NCBI GenBank assembly: GCA_016806645.1
Contig: JACSYO010000534.1
Location: forward strand, 51,001-115,000
Direction: 5' to 3'
DNA: 64,000 nucleotides
From: Ophiodon elongatus
Lineage: Eukaryota > Chordata > Actinopteri > Perciformes > Hexagrammidae
This document shows positions 13,801 to 25,139 of this stretch, piece after piece. Each line of letters opens with the position of its first letter. The stretch's first letter is position 1. The notes under the pieces are model-generated. The model worked only from the letters and a program-made list of their open reading frames with translations, did no database searches and had not been told where the DNA came from. The translations under genes were made by a program, and so were the position numbers.

Positions 13801-13949
13801 AAAATACACAGTTTACTTGATTTACCTCAATACGTTGTCCCAGTACGGCAGACTCTCAAGTTTCATGTTGATTTCATGAATACATGATGTTCTCATAATT
13901 TTTCTGCCTTAAAGCTGCATTTCCACGTTGTATGCTCTCAAAAGACGTA
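10881..13949. repeat. Diverged family A monomers without a clear HOR
   Basis: About 17 A-type monomers whose order does not follow the 18-mer. Notable members: two adjacent near-identical monomers 184 bp apart, with 'atgaataaatgatg' at 11,121 and 11,305, differing in 'cgtaactcctgcgaag' against 'cgtatctcctgggaag'. A monomer near 12,540 lacks about 8 bp ('gatttacattgtccc' in place of 'gatttacctcaatac...'). Another near 12,058 carries 'catatccacgttttatgat', a type that recurs at 27.1, 27.5, 57.2 and 58.5 kb. No gene, RNA or non-satellite segment is visible. Confidence 0.85.
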
Positions 13950-15770
13950 TCTCCTGGGAAGAGGCCAACAGTTGAATATGTTGAAAAATACACAGTTTAC
14001 TTCATTTACCTCAATACGTTGTCCCAGAACAGCAAACTTTAAAGTATCATGTTAATTTCATGAAAACATGGTGTTCTCATCACTTTTCTGCCTTAAAGCT
14101 GCATTTTCATTATTAATGGTCTGAAAAGATGTTTCAGGCTGGGAAGAGGCCAAAACTGGAATATGTTGAAAAATACACAGTTTACTTGATTTACCTCAAA
14201 CATTGTCCCTGAACAGCAGACTCTCAAGTTTCATGTTAATTTCATGAATACAAGATGTTCTCGTCACTTTTCTGACTTAAAGCTGCATTTCCACGTTGTA
14301 TGCTCTCAAAATACGTTTCGTCTGGCAAGAGGCCAAAAGTGGAATATGTTGAAAAATACACAGTTTACTTGATTTACCTCAATACATTATCCCTGTACAG
14401 CAGACTCTCAAGTTACATGTTAATTTCATGAATACATGATGTTCTCGTCACTTTTCTGACTTAAAGATGCATTTCCACGTTGTCTGCTCTCAAAATATGT
14501 TTCGTCAGGCAAGAGGCCAAAAGTGGAATATGTTGAAAAATACACAGTTTACTTGATTTACCTCAATACATTATCCCAGAACAGCAGACTCTCAAGTTTC
14601 ATGTTTACTTTATGAATACATGATGTTCTCATCACTTTTCAGTCTTAATGCTGCATTTTCAGTATTTATAGTCTGGAAAGACGTTTCGGCTTCGAAGAGC
14701 CCAACAGTCGATTTTGTTGAAAAATACACAGTTTAATTGATTTTCCTCAATACATTATCCCAGTACAGCAGACTCTCAAGTTTCATGTTAATTTCATGAA
14801 TACATGATGTTCCCATCACATTTCTGCATTAAATCATAATTTTCAGTATTTATGGTCTGGAAAGACTTTTCGGCTTCGAAGAGGCCAACAGTGGATTTTG
14901 TTAAGAAATACACAGTTTAATTGATTTTACTCAAAGAAATGTCCCTGAACAGCAGACTTCTAAGTTTCATGTTAATTTCAAGAATACATGATGTTTTAAT
15001 CAATTTTCTGCTTTAAAGATGCATTTCCACATTGTATGCTCTCAAAAGACGTATCGGCTGGCAAGAGGCCAAAAGTGGAATATGTTGAAAAATACACAGT
15101 TTACTTGATTTACCTCAATACATTGTCCCAGAACAGCACACTCTCAAGTTTCATGTTTATTTCATGAATACATGATGTTCTCATCACTTTTCAGCCTTAA
15201 TGCTGCATTTTCAGTTTTTATAGTCTGGAAAGACATTTTGGCTTCGAAGAGGATAACAGTGGATTTTGTTGAAAAATACACAGTTTAATTGATTTTCCTC
15301 AAAAAAAATATTCCTGAACAGCAGACTTTTAAGTTTCATGTTAATTTCATGAATACATGATGTTTTAATCACTTTTCTGCCTTAAAGCTGCATTTCCACA
15401 TTATATGCTCTCAAAATACGTTTCATCAGGCAAGAGGCCAACAGTGGATTTTATTGAAAAATACACAGTTTACTTGATTTTCCTCAGAAAAATGTCCCTG
15501 AACAGCAGACTTTTAAGTTTCATGTTAATTTCATGAATACATGATGTTCTCGTCACTTTTCTGCCTTAAATCTGCATTTCCACGTTGCCTGTTCTCAAAA
15601 GACCTTTGAGCTGGGAAGAGGCCAACATTGGATTTTGTTGAAAAATACACAGTTTACTTGATTTACCTCAATACATTATCCCAGAACAGCAGACTCTGAA
15701 GTTTCATGTTAATTTTATGAATACATGATGTTCTCGTCACTTTTCTGACTTAAAGCTGCATTTCCACGTT
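13950..15770. repeat. Ten-monomer A block, duplicated at 59.3-61.1 kb
   Basis: Order: a monomer with 'aaactttaaagtatcatg' and 'gaaaacatggtg', an e-like monomer, a monomer preceded by 'ctcaaacattgtccctg' (14,195), then monomers with 'tctgctctcaaaatatg', a c'-like, g, h, a c-like with 'gaggataacagtgg' (15,251), then j-like. The same order recurs from about 59,290: 'ctcaaacattg' is at 59,533 (offset 45,338) and 'ggataacagtgg' at 60,581 (offset 45,330). The 8-bp drift reflects small indels. Part of it (e onward through h) occurs a third time at 62.0-63.1 kb. Confidence 0.85.
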
Positions 15771-16327
15771 TTATGCTCTCAAAAGACGTATCTCCTGGGA
15801 AGAGGCCAACAGTGGATTTTGTTGAAAAATACACAGTTTACTTGATTTTCTTCAAAGAAATGTCCCTGAACAGCAGACTTTTAAGTTTCATGTTAATTTC
15901 ATGAATACATGATGTTTTAATCACTTTTCTGACTTAAATCTGCATTTCCACGTTGTATGTTCTCAAAAGACGTTTGAGCTGGGAAGAGGCCAAAATTGGA
16001 TTTTGTTGAAAAATACACAGTTTACTTGATTTACCTCAATACATTATCCCAGTACAGCAGACTCTCAAGTTTCATGTTAATTTCATGAATACATGATCTT
16101 TTAATCACTTTTCTGCCTTAAAGCTGCATTTCCACGTTGTATGCTCTCAAAATACGTTTCGTCTGGCAAGAGGCCAAAAGTGGAATATGTTGAAAAATAC
16201 ACAGTTTACTTGATTTACCTCAATACATTATGCCAGAACAGCAGACTCTCAAGTTTCATGTTAATTTTATGAATAAATGATGTTCTCATAATCTTTCTGC
16301 ATTAAAGCTGCATCCACGTTGTATGCT
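15771..16327. repeat. Last A monomers before the first B block
   Basis: Three A-type monomers ('cgtatctcctgggaag', then 'cgtttgagctgggaag', then 'cgtttcgtctggcaag') lead to the A/B junction. The final one is cut in its middle third at 'gttgtatgct', where family B sequence takes over. Nothing but satellite is visible. Confidence 0.85.
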
Positions 16328-16400
16328 TATTGTCACAAACGACGTTTCAGCCTGCGAACGGGCCAAAAGTGGATTTTGTTGCAAAATACACAGTTTACTT
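16310..16400. repeat. A-to-B hybrid junction monomer (first of three alike)
   Basis: A-type sequence up to about 16,327 is fused to B-type sequence beginning 'ttattgtcacaaacgacg', followed by 'cagcctgcgaacgggcc'. The same unusual string occurs at the other two A-to-B boundaries (about 31,198 and 52,935) and I saw it nowhere else. The hybrid monomer therefore marks block edges that are probably copies of one original boundary. Confidence 0.85.
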
Positions 16401-19400
16401 GATATTCCTCTATAAAGTCTCCCAGAACAGCAGACTTTCAAGATTCTTGTTATGTACATGAATATGTGATGTTTACATCATTTTTCTGCTTTACAGCTGC
16501 ATTTTGAGTTTTTATGGTCTCAAAATACGTTTCAGCCTGCATATAGGCCAAAAGTGGATTTTGTTGCAAAATACATAGTTTACTTGTTACTCCTCTATAA
16601 AGTCTCCCAGAACAGCAGACTTTCAAGATTCTTGTTATGTCCATGAATATATGATGTTTCCATCACTTTCCTGCCTAAAAAAATTAATTTTCAGTTTTTA
16701 TGGTCTAAAAAGACGTTTCAGCCTGAGAGCAGGTCAAAAGAGGATTTTGTTGCAAAATACACAATTTACTTGATAATTCCTCTATAAAGTCTTCCAGAAC
16801 AGCAGTCTTTCGAGATTCTTGTTATGTACATGAATATGTGATGTTTCCATCATTTTTCTGCTTTACAGCTGCATTTTCAGTTTTTGTGGTCTCAAAAGAC
16901 GTTTCAGCCTGCGAACATGACAGAAATGGATTTTTTTGCAAAATACACAGTTTACTTGATAATCCTCTATAAAGTCTCCCAGATAAGCATACTTTCAAGT
17001 TTCATGTTATGTACATGAATATGTGATGTTTCCATCATTTTTCTGCTTTACAGCTGCATTTTCAGTTTTTATGGTCTCAAAAGACGTTTCAGCCTGAGAG
17101 CAGGCCAAAAGTGGATTTTGTTGCAAAATACACAGTTTACTTGATATTCCTCTATAAATTCTCCCAGAACAGCAGACTTTCAAGATTCTTGTTATGTACA
17201 TGAATATGTGATGTTTCCATCACTTTTCTGCCTTAGAAAATCATTTTCAGTTTTTATGGTCTAAAAAGACGTTTCAGCTGAGAGCAGGTCAAAAGTGGAT
17301 TTTGTTGCAAAATACACAGTTTACTTGATATTCCTCTATAAAGTCTCCCAGATCAGCAGACTTTCAAGTTTCATGTTATGTACATGAATATGTGATGTTT
17401 CCATCACTTTCCTGCCTTAGAAAATAATTTTCAGTTTTTATGGTCTAAAAAGACGTTTCAGCCTGAGAGCAGGTCAAAAGTGGATTTTGTTGCAAAATAC
17501 ACAGTTTACTTGATATTCCTCTATAAAGTCTCCCAGAACAGCAGTCTTTCAAGATTCTTGTTATGTACATGAATATGTGATGTTTCCATCATTTTTCTGC
17601 TTAAAAAATGATTTTCAGTTTTTATGGTCTAAAAAGACGTTTCAGCCTGCGAACAGGCCAAAAGTGGATTTTGTTGCAAAATACACAGTTTACTTGATAA
17701 TCCTCTATAAAGTCTCCCAGATCAGCAGACTTTCAAGTTTCATGTTATGTACATGAATATGTGATGTTTCCATCACTTTTCTGCCTTAGAAAATCATTTT
17801 CAGTTTTTATGGTCTAAAAAGACGTTTCAGCCTGAGAGCAGGTCAAAAGTGGATTTTGTTGCAAAATACACAGTTTACTTGATATTCCTCTATAAATTCT
17901 CCCAGAACAGCAGACTTTCAAGATTCTTGTTATGTACATGAATATGTGATGTTTCCATCACTTTTCTGCCTTAGAAAATCATTTTCAGTTTTTATGGTCT
18001 AAAAAGACGTTTCAGCCTGAGAGCAGGTCAAAAGTGGATTTTGTTGCAAAATACACAATTTACTTGATAATCCTCTATAAAGTCTCCCAGATCAGCAGAC
18101 TTTCAAGTTTCATGTTATGTACATGAATATGTGATGTTTCCATCACTTTCCTGCCTTAGAAAATAATTTTCAGTTTTTATGGTCTAAAAAGACGTTTCAG
18201 CCTGAGAGCAGGTCAAAAGTGGATTTTGTTGCAAAATACACAGTTTACTTGATATTCCTCTATAAAGTCTCCCAGAACAGCAGACTTTCAAGATTCATGT
18301 TATGTACATGAATATGTGATGTTTCCATCACTTTCCTGCCTTAGAAAATAATTTTCAGTTTTTATGGTCTAAAAAGACGTTTCAGCCTGAGAGCAGGTCA
18401 AAAGTGGATTTTGTTGCAAAATACACAGTTTACTTGATATTCCTCTATAAAGTCTTCCAGAACAGCAGTCTTTCGAGATTCTTGTTATGTACATGAATAT
18501 GTGATGTTTCCATCATTTTTCTGCTTTACAGCTGCATTTTCAGTTTTTGTGGTCTCAAAAGACATTTCAGCCTGCGAACATGACAGAAATGGATTCTTTT
18601 TGCAAAATACACAGTTTACTTGATAATCCTCTATAAAGTCTCCCAGATAAGCATACTTTCAAGTTTCATGTTATGTACATGAATATGTGATGTTTCCATC
18701 ATTTTTCTGCTTTACAGCTGTATTTTCAGTTTTTATGGTGTCAAAAGACGTTTCAGCCTGAGAGCAGGCCAAAAGTGGATTTTGTTGCAAAATACACAGT
18801 TTACTTGATATTCCTCTATAAATTCTCCCAGAACAGCAGACTTTCAAGATTCTTGTTATGTACATGAATATGTGATGTTTCCATCACTTTTCTGCCTTAG
18901 AAAATCATTTTCAGTTTTTATGGTCTAAAAAGACGTTTCAGCCTGAGAGCAGGCCAAAAGTGGATTTTGTTGCAAAATACACAGTTTACTTGATATTCCT
19001 CTCTAAAGTCTCCCAGAACAGCAGACTTTCAAGTTTCATGTTATGTACATGCATATGTGATGTTTCCATCACTTTCCTGCCTTAGAAAATTATTTTCAGT
19101 TTTTATGGTCTAAAAAGACGTTTCAGCCTGAGAGCAGGTCAAAAGTGGATTTTGTTGCAAAATACACAGTTTACTTGATATTCCTCTATAAAGTCTTCCA
19201 GAACAGCAGTCTTTCGAGATTCTTGTTATGTACATGAATATGTGATGTTTCCATCATTTTTCTGCTTTACAGCTGCATTTTCAGTTTTTGTGGTCTCAAA
19301 AGATGTTTCAGCCTGCGAACATGACAGAAATGGATTTTTTTGCAAAATACACAGTTTACTTGATAATCCTCTATAAAGTCTCCCAGATAAGCATACTTTC

Positions 19401-22400
19401 AACTTTCATGTTATGTACATGAATATGTGATGTTTCCATCATTTTTCTGCTTTACAGCTGCATTTTCAGTTTTTATGGTCTCAAAAGACGTTTCAGCCTG
19501 AGAGCAGGCCAAAAGTGGATTTTGTTACAAAATACACAGTTTACTTGATATTCCTCTATAAATTCTCCCAGAACAGCAGACTTTCAAGATTCTTGTTATG
19601 TAGATGAATATGTGATGTTTCCATCACTTTTCTGCCTTAGAAAACCATTTTCAGTTTTTATGGTCTAAAAAGACGTTTCAGCCTGAGAGCAGGTCAAAAG
19701 TGGATTTTGTTGCAAAATACACAATTTACTTGATAATCCTCTATAAAGTCTCCCAGATCAGCAGACTTTCAAGTTTCATGTTATGTACATGAATATGTGA
19801 TGTTTCCATCACTTTCCTGCCTTAGAAAATAATTTTCAGTTTTTATGGTCTAAAAAGACGTTTCAGCCTGAGAGCAGGTCAAAAGTGGATTTTGTTGCAA
19901 AATACACAGTTTACTTGATATTCCTCTATAAAGTCTCCCAGAACAGCAGACTTTCAAGTTTCATGTTATGTACATGAATATGTGATGTTTCCATCACTTT
20001 CCTGCCTTAGAAAATAATTTTCAGTTTTTATGGTCTAAAAAGACGTTTCAGCCTGAGAGCAGGTCAAAAGTGGATTTTGTTGCAAAATACACAGTTTACT
20101 TGATATTCCTCTATAAAGTCTTCCAGAACAGCAGTCTTTCGAGATTCTTGTTATGTACATGAATATGTGATGTTTCCATCATTTTTCTGCTTTACAGCTG
20201 CATTTTCAGTTTTTGTGGTCTCAAAAGACGTTTCAGCCTGCGAACATGACAGAAATGGATTTTTTTGCAAAATACACAGTTTACTTGATAATCCTCTATA
20301 AAGTCTCCCAGATAAGCAGACTTTCAAGTTTCATGTTATGTACATGAATATGTGATGTTTCCATCATTTTTCTGCTTTACAGCTGTATTTTCAGTTTTTA
20401 TGGTCTCAAAAGACGTTTCAGCCTGAGAGCAGGCCAAAAGTGGATTTTGTTGCAAAATACACAGTTTACTTGATATTCCTCTATAAATTCTCCCAGAACA
20501 GCAGACTTTCAAGATTCTTGTTATGTACATGAATATGTGATGTTTCCATCACTTTTCTGCCTTAGAAAATAATTTTCAGTTTTTATGGTCTAAAAAGACG
20601 TTTCAGCCTGAGAGCAGGTCAAAAGTGGATTTTGTTGCAAAATACACAGTTTACTTGATATTCCTCTATAAAGTCTCCCAGATCAGCAGACTTTCAAGTT
20701 TCATGTTATGTACATGAATATGTGATGTTTCCATCACTTTCCTGCCTTAGAAAATAATTTTCAGTTTTTATGGTCTAAAAAGACGTTTCAGCCTGAGAGC
20801 AGGTCAAAAGTGGATTTTGTTGCAAAATACACAATTTACTTGATAATCCTCTATAAAGTCTCCCAGATCAGCAGACTTTCAAGTTTCATGTTATGTACAT
20901 GAATATGTGATGTTTCCATCACTTTCCTGCCTTAGAAAATAATTTTCAGTTTTTATGGTCTAAAAAGACGTTTCAGCCTGAGAGCAGGTCAAAAGTGGAT
21001 TTTGTTGCAAAATACACAGTTTACTTGATATTCCTCTATAAAGTCTTCCAGAACAGCAGTCTTTCGAGATTCTTGTTATGTACATGAATATGTGATGTTT
21101 CCATCATTTTTCTGCTTTACAGCTGCATTTTCAGTTTTTGTGGTCTCAAAAGATGTTTCAGCCTGCGAACATGACAGAAATGGATTTTTTTGCAAAATAC
21201 ACAGTTTACTTGATATTCCTCTATAAAGTCTCCCAGAACAGCAGACTTTCAAGATTCTTGTTATGTACATGAATATGTGATGTTTCCATCATTTTTCTGC
21301 TTTACAGATTCATTTTCAGTTTTTATGGTCTAAAAAGACGTTTCAGCCTGAGAGCAGGTCAAAAGTGGATTTTGTTGCAAAATACACAGTTTACTTGATA
21401 TTCCTCTATAAATTCTCCCAGAACAGCAGACTTTCAAGATTCTTGTTATGTACATGAATATGTGATGTTTCCATCACTTTTCTGCCTTAGAAAACCATTT
21501 TCAGTTTTTATGGTCTAAAAAGACGTTTCAGCCTGAGAGCAGGTCAAAAGTGGATTTTGTTGCAAAATACACAATTTACTTGATAATCCTCTATAAAGTC
21601 TCCCAGATCAGCAGACTTTCAAGTTTCATGTTATGTACATGAATATGTGATGTTTCCATCACTTTCCTGCCTTAGAAAATAATTTTCAGTTTTTATGGTC
21701 TAAAAAGACGTTTCAGCCTGAGAGCAGGTCAAAAGTGGATTTTGTTGCAAAATACACAGTTTACTTGATATTCCTCTCTAAAGTCTCCCAGAACAGCAGA
21801 CTTTCAAGTTTCATGTTATGTACATGAATATGTGATGTTTCCATCACTTTCCTGCCTTAGAAAATAATTTTCAGTTTTTATGGTCTAAAAAGACGTTTCA
21901 GCCTGAGAGCAGGTCAAAAGTGTATTTTGTTGCAAAATACACAGTTTACTTGATATTCCTCTATAAAGTCTTCCAGAACAGCAGTCTTTCAAGATTCTTG
22001 TTATGTACATGAATATGTGATGTTTCCATCATTTTTCTGCTTTACAGCTGCATTTTCAGTTTTTGTGGTCTCAAAAGACATTTCAGCCTGCGAACATGAC
22101 AGAAATGGATTCTTTTTGCAAAATACACAGTTTACTTGATAATCCTCTATAAAGTCTCCCAGATAAGCATACTTTCAAGTTTCATGTTATGTACATGAAT
22201 ATGTGATGTTTCCATCATTTTTCTGCTTTACAGCTGTATTTTCAGTTTTTATGGTGTCAAAAGACGTTTCAGCCTGAGAGCAGGCCAAAAGTGGATTTTG
22301 TTGCAAAATACACAGTTTACTTGATATTCCTCTATAAATTCTCCCAGAACAGCAGACTTTCAAGATTCTTGTTATGTACATGAATATGTGATGTTTCCAT

Positions 22401-22872
22401 CACTTTTCTGCCTTAGAAAATCATTTTCAGTTTTTATGGTCTAAAAAGACGTTTCAGCCTGAGAGCAGGTCAAAAGTGGATTTTGTTGCAAAATACACAG
22501 TTTACTTGATATTCCTCTATAAAGTCTCCCAGAACAGCAGACTTTCAAGTTTCTTGTTATGTACATGAATATATGATGTTTCCATCACTTTCCTGACTAA
22601 AAAAATAATTTTCAGTTTTTATGGTCTAAAAAGACGTTTCAGCCTGAGAGCAGGCCAAAAGTGGATTTTGTTGCAAAATACACAGTTTACTTGATATTCC
22701 TCTATAAAGTCTTCCAGAACAGCAGTCTTTCAAGACTCTTGTTATGTACATGAATATGTGATGTTTCCATTATTTTTCTGCTTTACAGCTGCATTTTCAG
22801 TTTTTATGGACTCAAAAGACGTTTCAGCCTGCATATGTGGATTTTGTTGCAAAATACATAGTTTACTTGTTA
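16328..22872. repeat. Satellite family B, block 1 (about 35 monomers, homogenised)
   Basis: Monomers of 185 bp with 'ttgttgcaaaatacac', 'cctctataaagtctccc' and 'catgaatatgtgatgtttcc'. Middle-third variants are 'ttagaaaataattttcag' with 'gagagcaggtc', and 'tttacagctgcattttcag' with 'gcgaacatgacagaaatgg'. The latter marker lies at 16,911, 18,574, 19,315, 20,240, 21,165 and 22,090, giving spacings of 9, 4, 5, 5 and 5 monomers. Equivalent stretches repeat at 1,665 bp (9 monomers), 1,850 bp (10; 'gaaaaccatttt' at 19,641 and 21,491) and 3,516 bp (19; 'atggtgtcaaaag' near 18,736 and 22,252). Some monomers on the minus strand are open for 64 codons between stops, a shadow of the repeat with no sign of coding. 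Confidence 0.95.
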
Positions 22873-22895
22873 GTCCCAGAACAGCACACTCTCAA
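22820..22895. repeat. B-to-A junction with internal deletion
   Basis: The last B monomer of the block ('gcctgcatatgtgg', then 'catagtttacttgttag') runs directly into A-type 'tcccagaacagcacactc' near 22,872. The B segment 'cctctataaag' expected between them is missing, and about 10 bp ('aggccaaaag') are also missing upstream. This boundary differs from the other two B-to-A boundaries, which share one form, so it arose separately or was altered afterwards. Confidence 0.75.
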
Positions 22896-24325
22896 GTTTA
22901 ATGTTTATTTTATGAATACATGATGTTCTCATCACTTTTCAGCCTTAATGCTGCATTTTCAGTATTTATAGTCTGGAAAGACGTTTCGTCTTCGAAGAGG
23001 CCAACAGTGGATTTTGTTGAAAAATACACAGTTTAATTGATTTTCCTCAAAAAAAAATGTCCCTGAACAGCAGACCTTTAAGTTTCATGTTAATTTCATG
23101 AATACATGATGTTTTAATCACTTTTCTGCCTTAAAGCTGCATTTCCACATTATATGCTCTTAAAATACTTTTCGTTTGGCAAGAGGCCAAAAGTGGAATA
23201 TGTTGAAAAATACACAGTTTACTTGATTTACCTCAATACATTGTCCCAGAACAGCACACTCTAAAGTTTCATGTTTATTTCATGAATACATGATGTTCTC
23301 GTCACTTTTCTGACTTAAAGCTGCATTTCCACGTTGTATGCTCTCAAAATACGTTTCGTCAGGCAAGAGCCCAAAAGTGGAATATGTTGAAAAATACACA
23401 GTTTCCTTGATTTACCTCAATACATTATCCCAGAACAGCAGACTCTCAAGTTTCATGTTAATTTCATGAATACATGATGTTTTAATCACTTTTCTGCCTT
23501 AAAGATGCATTTCCACGTTGTATGCTCTCAAAAGACGTATCGGCTGGCAAGAGGCCAAAATTGGAATATGTTGAAAAATACAAAGTTTACTTGATTTACC
23601 TCAATACATTATCCCAGTACATCAGACTCTCAAGTTTCATGTTAATTTCATGAATACATGATGTTCTCGTCACTTTTCTGACTTAAAGCTGCATTTCCAC
23701 GTTGTATGCTCTCAAAATACGTTTCGTCGGGCAAGAGGCCAAAAGTGGAATATGTTGAAAAATACACAGTTTACTTGATTTACCTCAATACATTGTCCCA
23801 GAACAGCACACTCTCAAGTTTCATGTTTATTTCATGAATACATGATGTTCTCATCACTTTTCAGCCTTAATGCTGTATTTTCAGTATTTATAGTCTGGAA
23901 AGACGTTTCGGCTTCGAAGAGGCCAACAGTGGATTTTGTTGAAAAATACACAGTTTAATTGATTTTCCTCAAAAAAATGTCACTGAACAGCAGACTTTTA
24001 AGTTTCATGTTAATTTCATGAATACATGATGTTTTAATCACTTTTCTGCCTTAAAGCTGCATTTCCACATTATATGCTCTTAAAATACGTTTCGTCTGGC
24101 AAGAGGCCAAAAGTGGAATATGTTGAAAAATACACAGTTTACTTGATTTACCTCAATACATTGTCCCAGAACAGCAGACTCTCAAGTTTCATGTTAATTT
24201 CATGAATACATGATGTTTTAATCACTTTTCTGCCTTAAAGATGCATTTCCACGTTGTATGCTCTCAAAAGACGTATCTCCTGGGAAGAGGCCAACAGTGG
24301 ATTTTGTTGAAAAATACACAGTTTA

Positions 24326-24375
24326 TGTTTGTTTTTCATGAATACATGTGTTTTTTTTTTTGTGTTTTTTTGTTT
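24326..24375. other. T/G-only interruption of a satellite monomer
   Basis: The monomer reads normally to 'acacagttta', then becomes 'tgtttgttttt', keeps 'catgaatacatg' (24,337-24,348), then runs into a T/G tract with 11 consecutive T, and resumes at 'acgtttcgtcaggcaag'. About 120 bp of normal sequence has been replaced by about 40 bp of T and G around the intact dyad. Two similar T/G replacements lie at 50.7 and 51.4 kb. It is either a local expansion or a consensus error in the assembly. Confidence 0.7.
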
Positions 24376-25139
24376 ACGTTTCGTCAGGCAAGAGGCCAAA
24401 AGTGGAATATGTTGAAAAATACACAGTTTACTTGATTTACCTCAATACATTATCCCAGAACAGCAGACTCTCAAGTTTCATGTTAATTTCATGAATACAT
24501 GATGTTTTAATCACTTTTCTGCCTTAAAGATGCATTTCCACGTTGTATGCTCTCAAAAGACGTATCTCCTGGGAAGAGGCCAACAGTGGATTTTGTTGAA
24601 AAATACACAGTTTACTTGATTTTCTTCAAGAAAATGTCCCTGAACAGCAGACTTTTAAGTTTCATGTTAATTTCATGAATACATGATGTTTTAATCACTT
24701 TTCTACCTTAAAGCTGCATTTCCACGTTGTATGCTCTCAAAATACGTTTCGTCAGGCAAAAGGCCAAAAGTGGAATATGTTGAAAAATACACAGTTTACT
24801 TGATTTACCTCAATACATTATCCCAGTACAGCAGACTCTCAAGTTTCATGTTAATTTCATGAATACATGATGTTCTCATCACATTTCTGCATTAAATCAT
24901 AATTTTCAGTATTTATGGTCTGGAAAGACTTTTCGGCTTCGAAGAGGCCAACAGTGGATTTTGTTAAAAAATACACAGTTTAATTGATTTCCGCAAAGGA
25001 ATGTCCCTGAAAAGCAGACTTTTAAGTTTCATGTTAATTTCATGAATACATGATGTTTTAATCACTTTTCTGCCTTAAAGATGCATTTCCACGTTGTATG
25101 CTCTTAAAATACGTTTCGGCTGAAAAGAGGCCAAAAGTG

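Larger units (their letters stand above)
1..16327. repeat. Satellite family A, block 1 (about 88 monomers)
   Basis: Continuous head-to-tail monomers of about 184 bp, seen from the regular spacing of the 'gaatacatgatg' motif (starts at 71, 255, 439, 623, 807, 991, 1,175, 1,360). Each monomer runs from that motif through 'cacttttctg', a variable middle third, 'gaggccaa', 'ttgaaaaatacacagttta', a T-rich 'gattt/gatttt' segment and 'cagcagact'. Two middle-third versions occur: one with 'catttccacgttgtatgct' and one with 'cattttcagtatttat' and 'cggcttcgaagagg'. The first 10.9 kb is a clean HOR and the rest is more diverged. The only open frames are short ones created by the repeat. The likely role is structural centromeric or pericentromeric DNA; this is inferred from organisation alone. 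Confidence 0.97.

Noticed and set aside
16450..22381. Series of similar 64-codon minus-strand open frames recurring every 9-10 monomers
   Set aside because: They are the same stretch of B satellite read in one frame. Their recurrence follows the repeat period, the ends fall on fixed satellite motifs, and there is no promoter, splice or codon signature. A repeated small-protein family is not supported.
24351..24370. Poly(T) as the reverse complement of a retrotransposon poly(A) tail
   Set aside because: The tract is interrupted by G, is joined directly to satellite on both sides, and no retroelement body or target-site duplication is next to it.
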